The translations under genes and the position numbers were made by a program. From Halorubrum halophilum (lineage in GTDB: Archaea; Halobacteriota; Halobacteria; Halobacteriales; Haloferacaceae): a stretch of 32,184 nucleotides of DNA. This document shows, in pieces, positions 8,052 through 16,829 of this stretch. The stretch is taken from positions 1 through 32,184 of the forward strand of contig NZ_BBJP01000015.1 of the NCBI RefSeq assembly GCF_000739595.1, given 5' to 3'. The notes under the pieces are model-generated. The model searched no databases, was not told where the DNA came from, and saw only the letters and a list, made by a program, of their open reading frames with translations. Position 1 is the stretch's first letter, and every line of letters starts with the position of its first letter.

Positions 8052-8884
8052 CCGCAAACAGCGACGCTCTCTCACCCCCGTTCCTCGTCGCGGCCAGCCT
8101 CAGCGGCGCGGCCGACGCCGACTGGGCGCGGGCCGCGGCCCCGTACGTCGACGCCGCGGTTCTCGGTGGGATCGCGCTCGACCGGGCCAGTCGGGCCGCC
8201 GCGCGCGACCTCGTCGCCCGCGACCGTTCGGAGTTCCTCCCCGAAGATCCGTTCGCGTGGATCGACCGCCAGCTCGGCCGACTCTCTGACGCCCCCCTCC
8301 GCCCCGGCGTCAACGTCCGGAGCGCGACCGTCGACCCCGTCCGCGAGGCGGCAAGGGTCTGCGCCGAACACGGCGCGGTCTGCGAGGTGAACGCGCACTG
8401 CCGGCAGCCCGAGCTACGCGCGGTCGGCTGCGGCGAGTCGCTCCTCCGGGACACAGACCGGCTCGCCGACTACGTGGCTGCCGCCGCCGAGACCGGGGCG
8501 ACGACGAGCGTGAAAGTTCGGACCGAGGTCCCCGGCGTCGACCTCGCCGCCGTCGCGGACGCGGTCGCGGCCGCGGGCGCCGACTGGCTGCATGTCGACG
8601 CGATGGACTCGGAGGAAGTCGTCGACGAACTGACGGCCGGACGGGGGAGCGAGACGGGCGAGCCCCACCGCCCCCGAGATGACCTCACCGTGATCGCCAA
8701 CAACGGCGTGCGTGGCCGGGAGACCGTCGCGGAGTACGCCGCGTACGGCGCGGACGCCGTGAGCGTCGGCCGGCCGAGCGAGCGCCCGGCCGCCCTCTCG
8801 CGGATCGCCGACGCGGTGGCGGCGTGGCGAGACGGGGAGCTGCTCGGGGAGGGCTCGGCGACCCCGCCGGAGGCGCCGCCGTGA
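8048..8884 (+). CDS. NifR3-related archaeal TIM-barrel protein (dihydrouridine-synthase-like)
   Basis: A 278-residue TIM-barrel protein of the archaeal NifR3-related group, distantly related to tRNA-dihydrouridine synthases. Diagnostic segments are [21 protein letters not shown] (a CRQPE signature shared with methanogen homologues), [12 protein letters not shown], and the flavin-phosphate-type strand VIANNGVRG followed by [11 protein letters not shown]. It is shorter than real Dus enzymes and lacks an obvious tRNA-binding helical domain, so tRNA modification is doubtful. The start is GTG in a GTGA overlap with the cofD stop, pointing to translational coupling. Its tight link to cofD suggests a role in F420 or another cofactor; that is inference. 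Confidence 0.8.
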   Translation: MTANSDALSPPFLVAASLSGAADADWARAAAPYVDAAVLGGIALDRASRAAARDLVARDRSEFLPEDPFAWIDRQLGRLSDAPLRPGVNVRSATVDPVREAARVCAEHGAVCEVNAHCRQPELRAVGCGESLLRDTDRLADYVAAAAETGATTSVKVRTEVPGVDLAAVADAVAAAGADWLHVDAMDSEEVVDELTAGRGSETGEPHRPRDDLTVIANNGVRGRETVAEYAAYGADAVSVGRPSERPAALSRIADAVAAWRDGELLGEGSATPPEAPP

Positions 8885-9822
8885 GACGGGACCCCGTCGA
8901 CGACGCGACGCTCGCGCTCCTGCTGGAGGTGGCCGGGACCCCGAAGCCCGGCAACGTCGACCGGCACCGTGATCTCGACGACCTCCTGTTCGAGGCGTTC
9001 CTCGGCGGGGCGGTCGGCGCCCGCGAGGGGCTCGAACTGGCCGCTAACGGAGAGACGACGATTGGCCGCGCCTTCGAGCGCGGCGTCGCGGGGATGGCAG
9101 CGCGTGCGGGAACGAACACCCAGTTCGGCTGTCTCCTCCTCCTCGTCCCGCTGGTGCGAGCGACGGTCGCGGGAGAGGGGACCGACGGCGGTCTCGCCCC
9201 CGCGGCCGTCGACCGAGTCACCCGAGAGGCGACCGTCGACGACGCGGTCGCGTTCTACCGCGCGTTCGAGCACGTCGACGTCGCGGTCGCGGACCCGCCC
9301 GCGGACGCCGCCGACCTCGACGTGCGACGCGGGAGCGACGCGGCCCCCGCGCTCCGGGAGCGGGGCGCGACCCTACGGGACGTGATGGCCCTGTCGGCCC
9401 GGCCCGACGACCCCGCAGATCCGGATCGCGTCCCCGACCGCAACGCACAGGAGTGGGTCGAGGGGTTCCCGCGGACGTTCCGCGCGGCCGAGTGGATCCG
9501 GAGCGACGAGGGGCACCTGGCCGACCGCGCGGCCCGAGCGTTTCTGGGGTTGCTCGCGGCCGAGCCCGACACGCTGGTCGCCGCGAACCACGGTCCGGAG
9601 ACGGCCCGCGAGGTCAGCGAGCGTGCGGCCGCGATCTTGGGGGGAGATAGACCGATTTCCGGGGGTATCGACGCCGATGCGGTCCACACCGCCGACCTCG
9701 ACGCCGCGGAGGAGCTGGCGGACGCGTTCGTCGAAGAGGGGATCAACCCCGGAACGACCGCCGACCTCACCTGTGCGGCGCTGTACGTCGCGCTCCGACG
9801 CGGGGCGGGGGTGGCGCCGTGA
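8881..9822 (+). CDS. CitG-like triphosphoribosyl-dephospho-CoA synthase family protein
   Basis: A 313-residue member of the CitG/MdcB family. Family motifs are TPKPGNVDRHRD at about residues 18-29, TNTQFGCLLLLVPL, and the C-terminal NPGTTADLTCAALYVAL. In bacteria this family makes the prosthetic-group precursor of citrate lyase, but nothing here resembles citrate or malonate lyase genes, and archaeal members are of unproven function. The GTG at 8881 overlaps the preceding TGA by four bases; the earlier frame from 8824 is upstream read-through. Related CitG-like and DUF447 genes are known near tetrahydromethanopterin-linked C1 genes in methylotrophs, so a pterin-, furan- or F420-type cofactor role is a reasonable inference. 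Confidence 0.85.
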   Translation: MRRDPVDDATLALLLEVAGTPKPGNVDRHRDLDDLLFEAFLGGAVGAREGLELAANGETTIGRAFERGVAGMAARAGTNTQFGCLLLLVPLVRATVAGEGTDGGLAPAAVDRVTREATVDDAVAFYRAFEHVDVAVADPPADAADLDVRRGSDAAPALRERGATLRDVMALSARPDDPADPDRVPDRNAQEWVEGFPRTFRAAEWIRSDEGHLADRAARAFLGLLAAEPDTLVAANHGPETAREVSERAAAILGGDRPISGGIDADAVHTADLDAAEELADAFVEEGINPGTTADLTCAALYVALRRGAGVAP

Positions 9823-10490
9823 CTGGGGCCGACCGCGACGACCCCGACACGGCCTCCGCCACCGACGACTGGCCGGTCGCGCTCCGCGGCGTCACCGAAT
9901 CGGTCGTGACGACGCTCGGGCCGAACGACCGCTGGAACGTCGCGGCGCTCGGGCTCCACGCCCCGGACGACCCGAGCGATCCCGTCACCGCGCGGACCTA
10001 CGGGCGCACTCGGACGTGGCGGAACTTCACGGAGCGGGGCAGCGGGGTCGTCCAGTTCACGACCGATCCCCGGACGTTCGTCGACGCCGCGCTGACGGTC
10101 CGCGAGTTCGACGACCCGGTGCTCCCGACCGCCGACGCGTGGGTCGAGGTGACGGTCGAGGAGAGCGAGAGCGAGGTCGAGGGCGACACGACGATCCGGA
10201 CGTGGGCGCTCGATCCGGCCGAGCACGCGATCGTACAGGAGCGCGTGCCGACGATCAATCGCGGGTTTAGTGCGGTCGTCGATGCCACCGTAGCCGCCTC
10301 GCGGCTGGACGTGTCGGGGTTCGAGACGGCCGAACTCCTCGACCGGCTTCGGTACTTCGCGGACGTGGTCGAGCAGTGCGGCGGCCCGGCCGAACGCGAG
10401 GCGTTCGCGCGGATCGACGAGGCGACCGGGTGGCGGGAACGGGCGGAGAGCGGAGAGGCACGAGGCGACGGAGCCGACGAAGGGACGTGA
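9819..10490 (+). CDS. DUF447-family flavin-binding-like protein
   Basis: A 223-residue protein matching the archaeal DUF447 pattern: TESVVTTLGPNDRWNVAALGLH near the start, RTYGRTRTWRNFTERGSGVVQFT in the middle, and INRGFSAVVDATVAASRL toward the C terminus. The fold of this family is a split-barrel flavoreductase type; its reaction is not established. It ends in an acidic, low-complexity tail. The GTG start lies in the third successive GTGA overlap, so it is the last gene of the cofD operon. DUF447 and CitG-like genes are neighbours in other archaea and methylotrophs, which supports a common pathway. Confidence 0.85.
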   Translation: MTGADRDDPDTASATDDWPVALRGVTESVVTTLGPNDRWNVAALGLHAPDDPSDPVTARTYGRTRTWRNFTERGSGVVQFTTDPRTFVDAALTVREFDDPVLPTADAWVEVTVEESESEVEGDTTIRTWALDPAEHAIVQERVPTINRGFSAVVDATVAASRLDVSGFETAELLDRLRYFADVVEQCGGPAEREAFARIDEATGWRERAESGEARGDGADEGT

Positions 10491-10539
10491 GACGGAGAGG
10501 TGCGGACGCGCCTGCGGCCCGCTCGCGGCGTAACGAACC

Positions 10540-10547
10540 CTTTTAGT
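10540..10547 (+). promoter_or_regulatory. TATA-like element of rps17e
   Basis: CTTTTAGT is centred about 27 nt before the S17e ATG. Confidence 0.5.
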
Positions 10548-10570
10548 TCGGGCCGGCGGTATCGCTCGGT

Positions 10571-10765
10571 ATGGCCATCAAACCCAAGTACATCAAGCAG
10601 CTCGGGAAGGTCCTGCTTGAGCGGTACCCCGACTCGTTCAACACGGACTTCGAGACGAACAAGGAGAGCGTCACCGCGCTGACGACCGTCGAATCGAAGG
10701 GCGTCCGCAACCGGATCGCCGGCTACGTCACCCAGAAGAAGGCGCAAGCGGCCCAGAAGGCGTAA
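10571..10765 (+). CDS. rps17e: 30S ribosomal protein S17e
   Basis: A 64-residue protein with the S17e core: the [20 protein letters not shown] segment at about 9-28, followed by [11 protein letters not shown] at 47-57. It binds the small ribosomal subunit and occurs only in archaea and eukaryotes. Length matches archaeal homologues. Single gene with its own promoter; 80 bases separate it from the DUF447 stop. Confidence 0.97.
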   Translation: MAIKPKYIKQLGKVLLERYPDSFNTDFETNKESVTALTTVESKGVRNRIAGYVTQKKAQAAQKA

Positions 10766-10870
10766 GCGAGTTCGAGTTTCTGTCGGTTCGTTTTCCCCCG
10801 TCGAGCCGCGGCTCTCGCCTCATCGATCGCTCCCGAGGTTTATCCCGAAAGCCGCGGCCACCTCGTCGCG

Positions 10871-12106
10871 ATGGACGCGCTGGTCAGACCCGTCGTCGAT
10901 CCGGGGTTCGCGGCGGCGGCGCTGGCGTTCCTGTGCGGGGGCGTCGCGCTCGGGACCGCGAGCGGGCTCGTCCCCGGACTTCACGCCAACAACTTCGCGC
11001 TGCTTCTGGCCGGACTCGCTCCCTCGGTGTCGGCCGACCCGCTGCTCGTCGGCGTCGCGATGCTCGGCGCGGGCGTGGTCCACTCGTTCCTCGACATCGT
11101 CCCCGCGCTCGCGCTCGGCGTCCCCGACGCGGCCACGGCGGTCGCGGCGCTGCCGGGACACCGGCTCGTGGTCGCGGGACGCGGTCGGGAAGCGGTCCGG
11201 CTCTCCGCGGTCGGATCGGGACTGGCGGTCGCGCTCGCGGTCCCGCTCGCAGTACCGATAACGTGGGTCATGATTCGCGGCTACCCCGTCGTCAGAGAGC
11301 ACCTATCGCTGCTTCTGGGCGTCGTCGTCGCCTTCCTCGTGCTCACCGAGTCGTCGAGGCGGGCCGCGCTCGGGGGGCTCGTCGCCTGCCTCGCGAGCGC
11401 CGCGCTCGGCCTCGCGACGCTGGACGCGAATCCGTCGGCGCCGCTCGACGCGGGCGGCGTCCTCGCGCCGCTTTTCGCCGGGCTGTTCGGCGCCCCGGTG
11501 CTCGTCGACGCGATGGGCGACGGGGGCGTGCCGCCGCAGGCCGACGCCCGGATAGCGATGAGCCGTCGAGGACTCGGCGTCAGCGCGGGCGGTGGGTCGC
11601 TGGCGGGCGCGGTCGTCGGCTACGTGCCGGGCGTCTCCGCGGCGATCGCGGCGGTCGCGGCGCTGCCGGCGGTCCCGCGCGACGAGTCGGACCGCGGGTT
11701 CGTCGTCGCCACGAGCGGCGCGAACACGGCGAACACGATCTTCGCGCTGTTCGCGCTCGTCGCGCTCGGAACGCCCCGGACGGGAGTGACCGTCGCGATC
11801 GACCGCGCCGAGGTCCCGTTCGCGCTCCCGATCTTACTCGTCGCGGCCGCGACCGCTGCGGCGTGCGGGTTCGCGCTCGTGCTGCTGGTCGGCGACGCGT
11901 ACCTCCGCGTCGTCGGAAACGCGGACTACACGCGACTGTCGGTCGGCGTATTGGGGCTGCTCGCGGGGATCTCGTACGCCTTTGCCGGGGTGTTCGGGAT
12001 CGGCGTCTTCGTCGTCGCCGGGGCGTTAGGGCTCGTTCCGCCGCGGGTCGGCGCACGGCGGGTCCACCTGATGGGGGTACTGATCGGGCCGCTCATCGTC
12101 GGGTGA
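10871..12106 (+). CDS. TctA-like integral membrane permease (tripartite tricarboxylate transporter family)
   Basis: A 411-residue protein with about ten hydrophobic helices. It has two homologous halves, each with the TctA-type glycine/proline motif: [14 protein letters not shown] at 28-41 and [15 protein letters not shown] near 250. Bacterial TctA works with a small membrane subunit TctB and a periplasmic binder TctC; neither is encoded nearby, as is usual for the archaeal branch, so substrate and mechanism are unknown. GGTTTATCCC at 10837-10846, centred about 29 nt before the ATG, is a plausible TATA box. The long second frame over this gene is a GC-rich shadow, apart from its last 59 codons, which are the separate zinc protein gene. 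Confidence 0.83.
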   Translation: MDALVRPVVDPGFAAAALAFLCGGVALGTASGLVPGLHANNFALLLAGLAPSVSADPLLVGVAMLGAGVVHSFLDIVPALALGVPDAATAVAALPGHRLVVAGRGREAVRLSAVGSGLAVALAVPLAVPITWVMIRGYPVVREHLSLLLGVVVAFLVLTESSRRAALGGLVACLASAALGLATLDANPSAPLDAGGVLAPLFAGLFGAPVLVDAMGDGGVPPQADARIAMSRRGLGVSAGGGSLAGAVVGYVPGVSAAIAAVAALPAVPRDESDRGFVVATSGANTANTIFALFALVALGTPRTGVTVAIDRAEVPFALPILLVAAATAAACGFALVLLVGDAYLRVVGNADYTRLSVGVLGLLAGISYAFAGVFGIGVFVVAGALGLVPPRVGARRVHLMGVLIGPLIVG

Positions 12107-12158
12107 ACCACGGTACCGCGTCGCAACCGGTCGTACGGTCGCGAAGGCAAAGAACAAC

Positions 12159-12167
12159 GGTTAAAAG
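12159..12167 (+). promoter_or_regulatory. TATA-like element of the zinc mu-protein / aEF-1beta operon
   Basis: GGTTAAAAG is centred about 27 nt before the ATG at 12190, which fits a leaderless start and fixes that ATG. Confidence 0.6.
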
Positions 12168-12189
12168 TCGCGCGGTGGTGGTTCACTGT

Positions 12190-12369
12190 ATGAGCGAGAG
12201 TGAAACGCAGGGCACCCGGCAGTGTGTCTCCTGTGGTATTCAGGTGGCCGGGATGAACGCCGCGCGGTTCTCCTGCCCCGACTGCGGCGAGACGATCCAC
12301 CGGTGCGCCAAGTGCCGGAAGCAGAGCAACCTCTACGAGTGTCCCGACTGCGGCTTCCGAGGGCCCTAA
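12190..12369 (+). CDS. HVO_2753-type zinc finger mu-protein
   Basis: A 59-residue protein with four CxxC knuckles at Cys 12/15, 29/32, 39/42 and 51/54, enough for two zinc sites, and CPDCG repeated twice. Length, knuckle spacing and the position directly ahead of aEF-1beta match Haloferax volcanii HVO_2753, a zinc mini-protein reported to affect biofilm and swarming; the family is often annotated as a zinc-ribbon RNA-binding protein. The stop is two bases before the next ATG, so the pair is one transcript. A translation-linked role is inferred from this link. Confidence 0.92.
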   Translation: MSESETQGTRQCVSCGIQVAGMNAARFSCPDCGETIHRCAKCRKQSNLYECPDCGFRGP

Positions 12370-12371
12370 CA

Positions 12372-12638
12372 ATGGGAGACGTCGCCGCCAAGATCAAGGT
12401 CATGCCGAACAGCCCCGACGTGGACCTCGACGACCTGCAGGACCGACTGGAGGAGTCGCTCCCGCAGGGCGCGAAGATCCGCGGGTTCCAGCGCGACGAC
12501 GTCGCGTTCGGGCTCGTCGCCCTCCTTCCCACCGTCATCGTCCCCGACGGCGCGGGCGGTACCGAGGCCGTCGAAGAGGCGTTCAACGACGTCGACGGCG
12601 TCGAGTCGGTCGCCGTCGAGAACGTCGGTCGCCTCTAA
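12372..12638 (+). CDS. ef1b: Translation elongation factor aEF-1beta
   Basis: An 88-residue guanine nucleotide exchange factor for aEF-1alpha. It opens with [19 protein letters not shown], the strand-helix start of the ferredoxin-like fold, and continues with [21 protein letters not shown] and the closing [16 protein letters not shown]. Length is exactly that of archaeal homologues. Translated from the same mRNA as the zinc protein in front, with which it is paired in other haloarchaea. Confidence 0.96.
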   Translation: MGDVAAKIKVMPNSPDVDLDDLQDRLEESLPQGAKIRGFQRDDVAFGLVALLPTVIVPDGAGGTEAVEEAFNDVDGVESVAVENVGRL

Positions 12639-12740
12639 GCGGCTTCGGTCTCGTCGTCGACGACGCGAAACGGCTTTTCCGCGTCTTACAGCCAACCATT
12701 CTTCGGCCGGAGAGAGCCGGCTGAACCGTCTAATTACTCG

Positions 12741-13121
12741 TTACGGGACGTGCTCGGAGATCCACGCCGCGAGGTCGTCGCCGGGAACGAATCCCTCCGC
12801 GCGGCGCGCGACCGGCTCGCCGTCGACGAACAGCACGAACAGCGGGACACTCCGCACGTCGAACCGCTCGACGAGCGGCGGATCGTCGCGGGGATTCACG
12901 AGCGCGGCCGCGATGTCGAGCTCGCGGGCGACGTTGCCGAGGACGGGCTCCATGCTCGCGCAGAGGCCGCAGCCGTCCGTGTAGAACTCGACGAGGGCGG
13001 CGTTCGCGTCGGCGACGAACGCGTCGAGCGCGTCTGCGTCCTCGAGAGATACCGGTCGTCGGACGTCCGCGGAGGCGCCGTCAGCGGACTCGGAGTTCTC
13101 TGATCCGGTCTTGGGTTTCAT
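12741..13121 (-). CDS. Thioredoxin-family protein (CGLC)
   Basis: A 126-residue cytoplasmic thioredoxin fold with the active site YTDGCGLC (Cys51, Cys54) and the cis-proline segment RSVPLFVLF. The active site is CGLC rather than the common CGPC, which alters the expected redox potential. A serine/acid-rich extension of about 20 residues precedes the fold. The ATG at 13121 was chosen over a GTG at 13127 because the TATA box at 13143-13150 places the transcript start at about 13120. The partner is not evident; the helicase-nuclease operon upstream on the same strand is 48 bases away but has a promoter between. Confidence 0.88.
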   Translation of the reverse strand: MKPKTGSENSESADGASADVRRPVSLEDADALDAFVADANAALVEFYTDGCGLCASMEPVLGNVARELDIAAALVNPRDDPPLVERFDVRSVPLFVLFVDGEPVARRAEGFVPGDDLAAWISEHVP

Positions 13122-13142
13122 GCACACTATTGTCGTCGAACA

Positions 13143-13150
13143 CTTATAAA
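13143..13150 (-). promoter_or_regulatory. TATA box of the thioredoxin gene
   Basis: TTTATAAG on the minus strand is centred about 26 nt before the ATG at 13121. It is the clearest TATA box in the window. Confidence 0.65.
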
Positions 13151-13175
13151 CATCGCGCCAGGACCGGGAGGGACT

Positions 13176-16100
13176 TCACTTTTCGAGAAGCCGCCGCAGC
13201 CGTCGGTGGACGATGTCGGCCGGCCACGAGGCCGTCGTCGTCTCGCGTGCGACGCCGAACGTCTCGACGGTCCGGCGGACCGGCGCGTCGGACGCGCCGC
13301 GCTGCTCCGCGAGGAACGCGTACGCGGCTATCTGCAGCTCGTACCGCCGTCGCGTCTCGGGAGTCGGCTCGGCCAAGGCGATCTTCACGTCGGTCACGAA
13401 TCGCTCCCCGTCCGGATACTCGGCGACGAAGTCCGCCCGCCCGTGGATCTCGACCTCGAGATCGCCGACCTCGGCCAGCCCGTCCAGCGGGCGTTCGACG
13501 CCGATCTCGGTCGCCGGATCCGCGATCCGACCCCACAGGTCCGAGTCGAGGAAGTCGTCGAGGACAGTCTCGAAGAACGCGAACATCCCGTCGCGCTCGG
13601 CCTCGTCGACGGGTTTCGAAAGCGCATTCACGGCGTCGTCGAAGGCGGCGCGTACGTCCGGTCCCGTCGTCCGGATCGCCCGTTCGTCAACGCCGCGAAC
13701 GACCAGCTCCGTGAGCGCGTCGTGGAGACACGTCCCCACCTCCTCGGGACCGAGCCGGTCGAATCGCAGCGGGAGATTCCCGGAGACCTCGTTCGTCGCC
13801 GTGTGTAACGGCTCGCCCAACAGGTGGGCGAGCGCGTATCGATCCGCGTCCTCCGTCAGCGGGTACATCGTGCTGGGGCTCAGGAACCGGGGGACCCACG
13901 AGTTGAGCCGGTCGCGCCGTGTCGGAGAGGCGGCGACGCGATCGCTTCCGGTTCGAGGCGTCGGGGCGTCGCGTCCGGCGAACAGATCCACGTCGTTGAC
14001 GCCGATCTCGATCGGGTCTCGATTCGGGTCTCGGTTCGAGCCCGCGTCGAGCCGCAACTCGTAGGAGTCGGTGCCGTCGCGTGAGAACGCCAGCCCGTCG
14101 CGGACCGCGTCAAGCCACCGGTCCCGACACTGATCCCCTCCGGCGTCCGAGCGAGGCAGGGGGACGACGAGGTGGTCCCGGGCCCGCGTCAGCGCCACGT
14201 ACAGCAGGCGCCACGCCTCGGCGCGCTCGTTTTCGGCCACGCGGCGGAGACGATCGGGACCGACGAGCGTGTTCGGGTCCACGGAGTCGGGCGGGGAGCC
14301 GGGCGCGGAATCGTCCGGAGAGCCCCGCCAGCGAGCCGTCGCCCAGCGGAGCCCGGCGTCGCGGCCCCACCCGTCTCCGGCGCCGTACAGCCCGCCGTCG
14401 AACGGGGGGACGGTGACGTCTTCGGGCACCTCCGTGTTCGTCGGCGGGGCGAGCCCCGCGATCTCCCCCTGCGCGACGAACCGACGAGCGTGGGGGCCGC
14501 GCGACCAGATATCGAATCCGGGGTCGGCGACGACGACCACGTCGTCCTGATCCCCTTTGGCGCGGTGAACCGTGCGGAACTCGACGTCGTAGGCGGCGCC
14601 GGCCGCGCTCGGCTGCGTCGGGCCGGCACCGGGGTCCTCACGGAACGGCTCCGCGAGGTCGATCAGCTCCGAGGGGGAGTAGTGACCGTCTCCCTCCCAT
14701 TCGGAGAGCGTCTCGACGAGCGCGTCGAGGTTGGCGACTCGCTGGTCCGGATCGGTGTCGTCGACGCACCCGTTCGGGTCGGCCCGCAGCGCGAGCGCCT
14801 CGATCACGTCCTCGACGTAGACGCTCGCCGGAGTCCGGCCGAAAGCGTCCCTCCGGTCGCGGAGCCGGACGACCCCTCGGAGGACCCGTCGCTGCGCTTC
14901 CGTGAGGGTATCCGGGTCGTCGTTGAGCACCCGGTCGAGATCCCACGAGTGCGCCTCGAACGGGGACGGGTCGGAGGAGGCCGCATCGAACGCGTCCCGC
15001 AGCGGGGACTCGGTGAGGAGGTCAGCGGTACGTTCCGGTGATCCCGGCGCGATCAGCCACTCGCAGACGGCGAGGACCGTCTCGACGGCGGGGGAATCGA
15101 ACAGCGCGTCGGTCGCGGTGCGGACGCGAAGTCCCTCGGCGGCGAACGCCGCCTCGTACTCGGGCATCCGCGTCCCGCGGCGGAACAGCACCGTGACGCC
15201 GAGCGGGTCGCCGTCTGCGTCGCGGAAGGTCCCGTCCGCGAGCCCCCGCGAGACGAGCGTCGCGAGCACGTTCGCCTCGCCGCCCTCTCCGTCGGGATTC
15301 GCCCACGTCGCGGATCCGGGGCGGCCGACGCCGGCGAACGCCGAGACGTGGACGGCGGGACCGTCGTCGTCTTCGTCGTTCTCGCCGCCGGTGACGCCCT
15401 CGCGGGCCGCGTCCAATCGCGGGTACGATGCGTCGAGGTCTCCCAGATCCCCGCGGGCCGGATCGTCGAACACCCGCTCGGCGATCGCGTTGATCCCCGC
15501 GGCGACGTCGGGCACGCACCGGTAGGTGGTGGTCGCCGTTCGGTTCTCGTGAGTGTCCCAGTCCACGCCGAGATACGTCCCCTCGGTCGTCGCGGCGGCG
15601 AACCACCGCGGGTCGGCGTGTCGCCACAGATAGATGCCCTGTAGCACGTCGCCGCAGGCGAAGACGCGCGACTCGATCGTCACGACGTGCGAGAGCGCGG
15701 CGTGCTGGACGGCAGACACGTCCTGCGCCTCGTCGATGACCAGACTCCGGATCCGTGACCGGTACGTTCGGCGGATCCGGTCGCAGTGCGAGTCGTCGAC
15801 CGAGCGGAGCGGCTCCGGCAGGTCCGGTCGCTCGCTCGATCCGTCGAAGTACGCGTCCACGAGGTACGCGACGTCGGTGTGCGAGACCGCGCCGTACTCG
15901 CGGACGGCGTCTCGGTATCGGGCGCGGTACGCCGAGAGAACGGCACAGAAGTCGTCGATCCGCGTCTCCCACGCGTCGTACAGTTCGCGGTCGGCGTCGA
16001 GCAGGCGCGCTCGGTCCGACCCGGTCACCGCCTCGCGGACGCGGTCGGCGGCGCCGCCGTCGGGTTCGCGGTCATCGATTTCCTCGCCCTCGACGAACCG

Positions 16101-16829
16101 CTCGACCGACCGCGCGATGGCGTCGAACGAGTCGGGTTTCCCGTCCGGATATACCGAGTCGCGCGTCTTCGTGAGCTCCGACCGGAACGCCTCGGTCGAG
16201 AGGCGTCGATCGCGGCAGTACGTCAGCGCGTCCGCCAGCATCTCGTCGACGCCGTCGTCGTACTCGCCGTCGGGGTACGCGGCCTCGAGGTCGCGGAGCC
16301 GACGGGCGAGCTCCGAGTCGCCGCGGAGCGACTCGTAGCAGTCGCGGTGGACCCGTTTCAGGAGCGCGTCGTTCCCGACCGACGGCGTCTCGTCGAAGCC
16401 GACGTCGCCCGCGAACTCTCGGAAGATCCCGCGCAAGAACCCGTCGATGGTACCCGCGTAGGGCGCCTGTCGCACGCGCTGCTGGAGGTACCGAAGCTCC
16501 GCCTCGGAGACATCGGCCGCGACGGGGACGAGGCCGCCCTCGACGATCGCCCGCAACCGGTCGCAGATCGCCGGGACGATCTCGGCCGCCTCGTCGCGGT
16601 TGAACGAGACGACCGCGACGTGCTGCTCCGGGGTCGGGTCCCCGGCCGCGTATCGGCGGAGGACGTCCTCGGCGGCGATGTGGTGGGCGACGACCGACTT
16701 GCCGGCGCCCGGGACGCAGTCGAGGGTGAACAGCCCGGCGTCGGCCGCGAAGTACGCGTCCCTGATCGCCCGCTGTGCGCCTCGTAGCCTGAGGGGGTCG
16801 GCGTCGCCGTCGGCGCCGTCGTCAGTCAT
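13176..16829 (-). CDS. AddA/RecB-like SF1 helicase fused to a PD-(D/E)XK nuclease
   Basis: A 1217-residue protein with all UvrD-type helicase motifs in order: Walker A VPGAGKS (39-45), DEAQD (motif II), VFACGDVLQGIYLWR (III), TTTYRC (IV), FRTVHRAKGDQDDVVVV (V) and RLLYVALTRARDHLVV (VI). The last 200 residues form a RecB/Cas4-type nuclease: GTCLHDAL, GRADFV, VTDVKIAL (the DxK motif) and LQIAAYAF (Q-Y motif). This is the A-subunit layout of AddAB/RecBCD enzymes that unwind and resect double-strand ends. The ATG at 16829 begins the recognisable protein; the longer frame shadows the upstream gene. Its start overlaps the preceding stop by 8 bases. Last gene of a three-gene operon. Confidence 0.92.
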   Translation of the reverse strand: MTDDGADGDADPLRLRGAQRAIRDAYFAADAGLFTLDCVPGAGKSVVAHHIAAEDVLRRYAAGDPTPEQHVAVVSFNRDEAAEIVPAICDRLRAIVEGGLVPVAADVSEAELRYLQQRVRQAPYAGTIDGFLRGIFREFAGDVGFDETPSVGNDALLKRVHRDCYESLRGDSELARRLRDLEAAYPDGEYDDGVDEMLADALTYCRDRRLSTEAFRSELTKTRDSVYPDGKPDSFDAIARSVERFVEGEEIDDREPDGGAADRVREAVTGSDRARLLDADRELYDAWETRIDDFCAVLSAYRARYRDAVREYGAVSHTDVAYLVDAYFDGSSERPDLPEPLRSVDDSHCDRIRRTYRSRIRSLVIDEAQDVSAVQHAALSHVVTIESRVFACGDVLQGIYLWRHADPRWFAAATTEGTYLGVDWDTHENRTATTTYRCVPDVAAGINAIAERVFDDPARGDLGDLDASYPRLDAAREGVTGGENDEDDDGPAVHVSAFAGVGRPGSATWANPDGEGGEANVLATLVSRGLADGTFRDADGDPLGVTVLFRRGTRMPEYEAAFAAEGLRVRTATDALFDSPAVETVLAVCEWLIAPGSPERTADLLTESPLRDAFDAASSDPSPFEAHSWDLDRVLNDDPDTLTEAQRRVLRGVVRLRDRRDAFGRTPASVYVEDVIEALALRADPNGCVDDTDPDQRVANLDALVETLSEWEGDGHYSPSELIDLAEPFREDPGAGPTQPSAAGAAYDVEFRTVHRAKGDQDDVVVVADPGFDIWSRGPHARRFVAQGEIAGLAPPTNTEVPEDVTVPPFDGGLYGAGDGWGRDAGLRWATARWRGSPDDSAPGSPPDSVDPNTLVGPDRLRRVAENERAEAWRLLYVALTRARDHLVVPLPRSDAGGDQCRDRWLDAVRDGLAFSRDGTDSYELRLDAGSNRDPNRDPIEIGVNDVDLFAGRDAPTPRTGSDRVAASPTRRDRLNSWVPRFLSPSTMYPLTEDADRYALAHLLGEPLHTATNEVSGNLPLRFDRLGPEEVGTCLHDALTELVVRGVDERAIRTTGPDVRAAFDDAVNALSKPVDEAERDGMFAFFETVLDDFLDSDLWGRIADPATEIGVERPLDGLAEVGDLEVEIHGRADFVAEYPDGERFVTDVKIALAEPTPETRRRYELQIAAYAFLAEQRGASDAPVRRTVETFGVARETTTASWPADIVHRRLRRLLEK

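Noticed and set aside
8048-8884. Call of a true tRNA-dihydrouridine synthase
   Set aside because: The CRQPE signature, short length and missing tRNA-binding domain fit the NifR3-related archaeal group better.
10933-12189. Long frame ending in the zinc mini-protein
   Set aside because: Only the last 59 codons are protein-like; the rest shadows the TctA-like gene.
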